From Tragulus kanchil (Eukaryota > Chordata > Mammalia > Artiodactyla > Tragulidae): 64,000 nt of DNA. The position numbers and the translations under genes were made by a program. The notes beneath the pieces are model-generated. The model saw only the letters and a list, made by a program, of their open reading frames with translations, made no database searches and was not told the DNA's origin. Positions 58,417-64,000 of the stretch are shown piece by piece. The stretch covers positions 92,477,001 to 92,541,000 of the forward strand of contig JAIOJX010000005.1 in NCBI GenBank assembly GCA_022376925.1, read 5' to 3'. Within the stretch, counting starts at the first letter, position 1, and each line of letters opens with the position of its first letter.

Positions 58417-61095
58417 TTTTTAAATGATGAGGGCCAACAGGTTTACAGTCTGAAAGATTCAAGAGTCATGTGGATTGGAGAAAGTAAAACAAGCAAACAT
58501 ACAAGCAAAAACACAAGCTGCTGAACTGTTTCTGCCTTCTGATACGGTGGGTTCACACTATGATGAAATTCATCTCAACCTTGCTCCTCTCCTCTCTTAA
58601 AAGACTGGCAGGTGAGGAAGAAGATGCTTTCACAAGCCAGAACCTAGAATGGATGACCCATACTTCGAGGAAACCCAAGTAGGGACCAGGGTCACGATGA
58701 AGACAAAGAGATTATTTGATTTTTTAAAATGTGTGCTGAATTACATTTGGGCAGAGCCTGGAGTTGGGGGCTGCCAGGAAGCAGAGATTCTTCATGGAAA
58801 ACAGGAGGCTAAACAAAATCTCTCATTGCCCCACACGTTTAAGTCTTCTGCAAATGCACATGTCTTGAATGGCTAATATTTGTAAGATGAAAATCCAAAA
58901 GGAAAGGCCGTGCTCCTTGCCATCAATGCATAATAAATGGCACAGGACAGGAAATTCTTTAATTAAGGTAAAAATGACTTTAAATAAGGTAGAAATGACT
59001 AGAAGAAATTCTCAGAAAATACACCCCCATCAAATTGCTCTAGAGAACTCCCAGGGATGTGAGCAAAATGTGTTTGTATTTCAAAGGGAGTCATGGACTT
59101 CAGTTTATACCTGTACCAGACAGGGATTCAAGTTCAAGTAAGACTGATTAGGAAAGGCAGAGAGACAGACATTCAGGGCAGACAAGATCCTTAGACTCTT
59201 ATATGCCTTCATCTCCTTCACTTACTTCTTAGTAAGGGAGGCCAGACCCCATGATGAGGAACTGAAGGTACATGATTCAGACCTAAAGGTGTACTGTCTG
59301 CCTCATCAGGACAGAACAGCCAGGGCTTAGCACAGACATGCTCCAGAGACAGCCCGTCTCTAAGCCAAGGCTGCCACATCCTGGAAGTCACCAGCAGACC
59401 CCCTGCTGCTACAGCAGTTTAGGGGATGCTGAAGGGTAAAGAGGGCTAGGCATAAATGGCCACTCAAGCAGAGTCCACGGCCACAAACAAAAAGAATGGC
59501 TGGGAGGGTAGAGAACACTCCCTGTGATGCCAAAGAATCCTGTGAGAGCTCCGGTCTGGCACAGGTTTTTGATGCCCTGGAACTGAATGGTGACCTACAT
59601 GACCACTGGGGTGGTCCAGAGGGAGCAGCCAGAGAGATGGTCAGATCAATCCTAACTAGTACTTATTATTTGTGCATTTGCAAAATTACACCCATACATC
59701 CTCACACAAATGTTCTTTAGCCAATCATCCTGTTGAATTTCTGTAAAAATATAACATTTCTTCCCCTTGTAAGGAGACATGGAGATTACACAATGACTTC
59801 GAATTATATAACGAGGAAGTTATGAAGTTCCTAGATTATGTAACATCTAAGAACCATGGATGCATTTATTTTCTTTCCACCTATGATATAAGGACCCTCA
59901 CGATGAAGACAAAGAGATTATTTGATTTTTTAAAATGTGTGCTGAATTACATTTGGGCAGAGCCTTGAGTTGGGGGGTGCCAGGAAGCAGAGATTCTTCA
60001 TGGAAAACAGGAGGCTAAACAAAATCTCTCATTGCCCCACGTTTAAGTCTTCTGCAAATGCACATGTCTTGAATGGCTAATATTTGTAAGATGAAAATCC
60101 AAAAGGAAAGGCCGTGCTCCTTGCCATCAATGCATAATAAATGGCACAGGACAGGAAATTCTTTAATTAAGGTAAAAATGACTTTAAATAAGGTAGAAAT
60201 GACTAGAAGAAATTCTCAGAAAATACACCCCCATCAAATTGCTCTAGAGAACTCCCAGGGATGTGAGCAAAATGTGTTTGTATTTCAAAGGGAGTCATGG
60301 ACTTCAGTTTATACCTGTACCAGACAGGGATTCAAGTTCAAGTAAGACTGATTAGGAAAGGCAGAGAGACAGACATTCAGGGCAGACAAGATCCTTAGAC
60401 TCTTATATGCCTTCATCTCCTTCACTTACTTCTTAGTAAGGGAGGCCAGACCCCATGATGAGGAACTGAAGGTACATGATTCAGACCTAAAGGTGTACTG
60501 TCTGCCTCATCAGGACAGAACAGCCAGGGCTTAGCACAGACATGCTCCAGAGACAGCCCGTCTCTAAGCCAAGGCTGCCACATCCTGGAAGTCACCAGCA
60601 GACCCCCTGCTGCTACAGCAGTTTAGGGGATGCTGAAGGGTAAAGAGGGCTAGGCATAAATGGCCACTCAAGCAGAGTCCACGGCCACAAACAAAAAGAA
60701 TGGCTGGGAGGGTAGAGAACACTCCCTGTGATGCCAAAGAATCCTGTGAGAGCTCCGGTCTGGCACAGGTTTTTGATGCCCTGGAACTGAATGGTGACCT
60801 ACATGACCACTGGGGTGGTCCAGAGGGAGCAGCCAGAGAGATGGTCAGATCAATCCTAACTAGTACTTATTATTTGTGCATTTGCAAAATTACACCCATA
60901 CATCCTCACACAAATGTTCTTTAGCCAATCATCCTGTTGAATTTCTGTAAAAATATAACATTTCTTCCCCTTGTAAGGAGACATGGAGATTACACAATGA
61001 CTTCGAATTATATAACGAGGAAGTTATGAAGTTCCTAGATTATGTAACATCTAAGAACCATGGATGCATTTATTTTCTTTCCACCTATGATATAA
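58417..61095. other. Unannotated sequence, largely in D23
   Basis: No gene or recognised transposon. Open frames at 59496-59720 and 60700-60924 are the two copies of one stretch. Confidence 0.4.
58692..61095. repeat. Duplication D23: offset 1204-1206 bp
   Basis: Copy 1 is 58692-59897 and copy 2 is 59898-61095. Copy 2 differs in its first 150 bp (GCCTTGAG for GCCTGGAG, GGGGGGTGCC for GGGGGCTGCC, CCCACG for CCCACACG). It overlaps D22 copy 2 by about 430 bp. Confidence 0.95.
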
Positions 61096-62813
61096 TTCTC
61101 ACTGGAAAACATGCATAAGTTATGAGGTGTTTGCACATGTAACATTTTAAAACTGCTAACAAAAAAGCACTGATCAGCTGTTATGCAAGGTATTCTCCCA
61201 TACCTGAAAGTCAATGACCAAAAGAATATGAACTTGGCCATTCAGCTTTAAAATCACACCAAATCCAGTAAACTAGAGTCATATTGACACTAACTGGTTC
61301 CATCTTACTTGGTTTAACTCTTTAACGTTTCTTTTTTGCTTGGGTAAAGAATCCCATTTAATTTCGTTGAACAATCCTAAAGGCACTAAGAATTATTAAA
61401 CTGTGGAACTAATTGTACTTTAGTAACCCATAAACCCAGCCATAAACAGGCCCTCATCACAATCCAGACTCTGCCTCTTCTAAGACCTCTTCTAACTGGT
61501 CGTTTCTTCCTGTGGCTTCAACCTACCAGTGCAACTCTTGAACGCCCTCAACACTGTACTATGTCTTCCTGTTGCTGGTTTCATTCTCCCTTTGCCATCC
61601 CGCCCCAAGGTCGACCATTTCACCATCTCATCACACCCTAAAATCCCCTCCAATCTGAATTCTCCACTTCTGAGTGACCAAAGAAACTGGAAAGGGGCAT
61701 ATAACAGCCTAAGCAACCTAACTACAAATTCCTACTGCACAGCCTCAGCTGTTTACTAGTTTGGTTTGGCCAGCTTTATATTCACCTCGACTACATTTTC
61801 CATAAGCAGCTATTCTGAACTCTCCCCAGTTTCTTCAAATCTCTGAAGCTCCCTTCTATGCACCCAAAAGATGACTTCATCGCCAAACAGACTGAGAAAA
61901 GTAAAGGACACTTATACTCAATTTTCTCCCCTTTATCTTAAATCCATCATAATCTTTACTCTTCTCTCCTTCTCACCAAACTCAGGAAAGTATGTTCAAA
62001 CCCACTTAACAGACATTTATTGAGGACATACTACAAGCCAAGCATTCTACAAGGTGTGAATCTGGTGAAATCAACAATCACAGCCATTAAACCTGTGACC
62101 ACACCTAGCAGTCTATTGAGAACTTTACAAACAAAAATTGAAACTGGATGTTTCACTAAAATGAGCATAACACCACCAGCAGAAGGACTCACAAAGTGAG
62201 GTGACCAGCCCAAGGCTACCTAATCCCAGTCCAACACCTATTAATTTCAATCTAGCCCTGCTCTCCTATCTCTAGTTTCATTCTCTTCCCTACATGTTCT
62301 TAGCCCTGAAGTTCACTCAAGCTTTACTCTTAAAACAATGAAACAGTAAAACAAAATGAACTCATTTCATCTCAACCCACAGACATGTCAAACAACCACT
62401 CCGTCTATTATCATTTTCTTTCAGAGACAATCTCCAGCATTAGTTGCTGTCTTTTCTGTTCCTGATTGTTGTTTTCTAAGTTCTATTGTTCTCTCAATAA
62501 TATGATCAGTCTTATTTTTACTTTCCTGTCCATAATGTTTTACTCAACAGAAGTGAGGATATTCTGATTTTTTAAGAATACATGTTTCTAAAAAGTATTT
62601 CAGTTTCATTAATTTATTCCTTAATTCATATGACGGATGAGATTATAAAGTGATAATGGAGATGAATACGACAAAATTTATTACATGGTAAACAAATAAT
62701 CCATGTTTTAAACTCATTTCAATAGAATTAAGAATCTCTAGTAGATTTTAGAAGAAAAACATCAATAAGCACTATTCTTTCCCTTCTAGAATAAGGTCCA
62801 ACATAGGATACAG
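61096..62813. other. Unannotated single-copy sequence
   Basis: No gene is seen. Pyrimidine-rich L2-like text (61450-62010) and TTTATTGAGGACATACTACA near 62017-62036 hint at old LINE fossils, but I cannot assign them. Confidence 0.4.
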
Positions 62814-62920
62814 GACTGGGGATTTGGCAGTCCAGTGGTTCAGACTGTGTTTCCAATGCTAGGGACACAGGTTTGATACCTGGTCAGGGAACTAAGGTCC
62901 CACATGCCTCATGGTAGAGA
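62814..62920 (+). mobile_element. CHR-like SINE head, diverged
   Basis: GGGGATTTGGCAGTCCAGTG, GGTTTGATACCTGGTCAGGG and ACTAAGGTCCCACATGCC. Confidence 0.72.
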
Positions 62921-63549
62921 GAAAAGAAAGAAAGAACACATGGCTAAATACAGCCAGGGTTTCATTTTCTCAGAGAGTGTAATGGACAGGACCACTCCCT
63001 CGTGGACATCTTTTCACTCAAACATCGAGTTCCAAATGTTGAAGAATCCAGGTATGATTGTTCATGGAAACCAGATGTATTCACTGCTTCCTTTGGTTAT
63101 AAGCAGTTTTCTTGCCATTGGTCTATAAAATGCTATCAAATCCTGACTTGTAAAATATTTGGATGCTAATATAATCATCAGGAAAAGAATCAAATTCTTA
63201 TGATTACTGTCAAGTAAATATTTCAGAATCCCCACGGAGCACACAACAACTGTATTGTTAGTAACGGAAATATTTTTCCTAACTTGGCTCCAGCCACTCA
63301 GCACAACTTTCAGGAGAGCACAGCACGCGGACAGAAATGATCCCACGGCTGGGTCCTCTCCCTGTGGCTGATCATCCGTGCTCCCTAACCTGGCTAGAAT
63401 CACATCACAGCTGCCAATGGCCTAGGATTCCTACGCCACCTGGACGACAGACACCCAGGCGAGGACACTGAGGGTGCCTGCCCTGCTCACCCGCTGACAT
63501 TCTTTTCCTGATATGCTGAAATGACGGGTTTTCAGACCCCTTCTCTCAC
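62921..63549. other. Unannotated single-copy sequence
   Basis: A 113-codon minus frame (63062-63403) lacks recognisable features. If the exon at 63550-63795 is real, this would be its downstream intron. Confidence 0.35.
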
Positions 63550-63795
63550 CTTGCTTCTCCCCACAGTGTATATTTTTCTCTTTGTTGACAACAGCCTAAT
63601 GTGCCTGGAAACCGCTTCAAGTGCCTGTATGCCATCTGGGATCATTTTAATACTTTTGCAGATGGTTTGGACCATTTTTTTCTCAAATTGAGCCATGAAC
63701 TCTAAATCATTTTGCCATTTTTCTGCACTGATATATAAAATACACTTGAGATGAATGCAGTCTTTTTTTTCACTAAATAACAGAGTCATTAATGA
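63550..63795 (-). CDS. Candidate host coding exon, product unrecognised
   Basis: On the minus strand, 246 bp (82 codons) stay open between an acceptor-like TTGGCATTCTCTTCCAG ending at 63796 and a donor-like AAG|GTGAGA at 63550/63549. Both boundaries fall between codons in the same frame (phase 0-0), so the exon would be symmetric. The peptide is mixed charged and hydrophobic, with EKWQNDLEFMAQFEKK, KSIKMIPDGIQALEAV and HIRLLSTKRK, and looks helical; I see no domain I can name. The sequence is single-copy and outside every repeat noted here. The frame also extends upstream to 63837, so the acceptor is inferred. It could instead be a chance open frame or part of an old repeat. No other exon of the same gene is identified. 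Confidence 0.3.
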
Positions 63796-63837
63796 CTGGA
63801 AGAGAATGCCAACTCCATTTTTCCATGGCAAAATCAC

Positions 63838-64000
63838 CCAAGATAGCCATCATAGTCTCTATTCCCCGCAAAGAGACCCTGAGACAAGAACCTGGGTTAG
63901 TCTGTATTACTTGGGATAGATTATTTGGGAGGTGAACCCAGGGAGCACGAGCCAGGGACTAAGGAAGATATGGGTGAGGAGAGAGGGAAGCCAGTAAAGG
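63838..64000. other. Unannotated end of window
   Basis: TTATTTGGGAGGTGAACCCA and the purine-rich end resemble an old interspersed repeat, but I cannot name it. Confidence 0.35.

Larger units (their letters stand above)
56950..59129. repeat. Duplication D22: offset 1096 bp
   Basis: Copy 1 is 56950-58045 and copy 2 is 58046-59129. The last ~12 bp of copy 1 do not match the true continuation. It overlaps D21 copy 2 by about 360 bp. Confidence 0.95.

Noticed and set aside
706..61095. A satellite array or a novel system of tandemly repeated units
   Set aside because: The 23 duplicated units are unrelated to one another, each is present only as a pair, and the edges show sequencing-type damage. 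There is no shared unit or motif.

Overview
This is mammalian nuclear DNA, almost certainly from a ruminant. It contains Bov-tA SINEs, a BovB (RTE-type) LINE fragment, many CHR-type tRNA-derived SINEs and several L1 3' ends. Bov-tA and BovB together point to Ruminantia; I cannot name the species. Old mammal-wide repeats (MIR, L2, a MER5A-like hAT fossil) fill much of the background. I found no bacterial, viral or CRISPR-type system and no complete host gene. The sequence looks intergenic or intronic. The only plausible host coding piece is one unrecognised candidate exon on the minus strand at 63550-63795.

The dominant feature is not biological in appearance. Between 706 and 61095 there are 23 separate head-to-tail duplications, each with exactly two adjacent, nearly identical copies, and all in a narrow size range (repeat offset about 1.06 to 1.21 kb). 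Successive duplications often overlap, so some segments occur three times. Many differences between copies lie close to the joins, where one copy shows clustered indels or short non-matching filler. This fits an assembly in which fragments overlapping by about 1.1 kb were laid end to end without merging. By my count the window is 24 such tiles (breaks at 1851, 4389, 6487, 8513, 10347, 13904, 16041, 19297, 21318, 26922, 29990, 32736, 35311, 39577, 41898, 43916, 45815, 47737, 49548, 53500, 56228, 58046 and 59898). Removing one copy of each overlap removes about 25.8 kb and leaves about 38.2 kb of locus.

Layout: 1-22.4 kb has CHR-like SINEs, Bov-tA, an L1 3' end, MER5A-like and L2 fossils, and a 141-bp templated insertion at 11988. 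22.4-28.8 kb has Bov-tA, an L1 tail, older CHR-like SINEs, MIR and one long-form CHR SINE. 29.1-33.3 kb is a 5'-truncated L1 with ORF2 C-terminal remnants. 34-40.7 kb has a twin-primed (inverted) L1, L2, Bov-tA, a long-form CHR SINE and MIR. 41.3-48.1 kb has an LTR-like segment and a minus-strand BovB fragment containing a nested Bov-tA. 48-61 kb is mostly unannotated sequence with SINEs. 61.1-64 kb is largely single-copy and ends with the candidate exon.

No genes here can be shown to work together. The main biology is retrotransposon history. One CHR-derived SINE form of about 335 bp, with a GC-rich pyrimidine 3' block and an (AAAT)n tail, recurs at several independent sites with clear target-site duplications.
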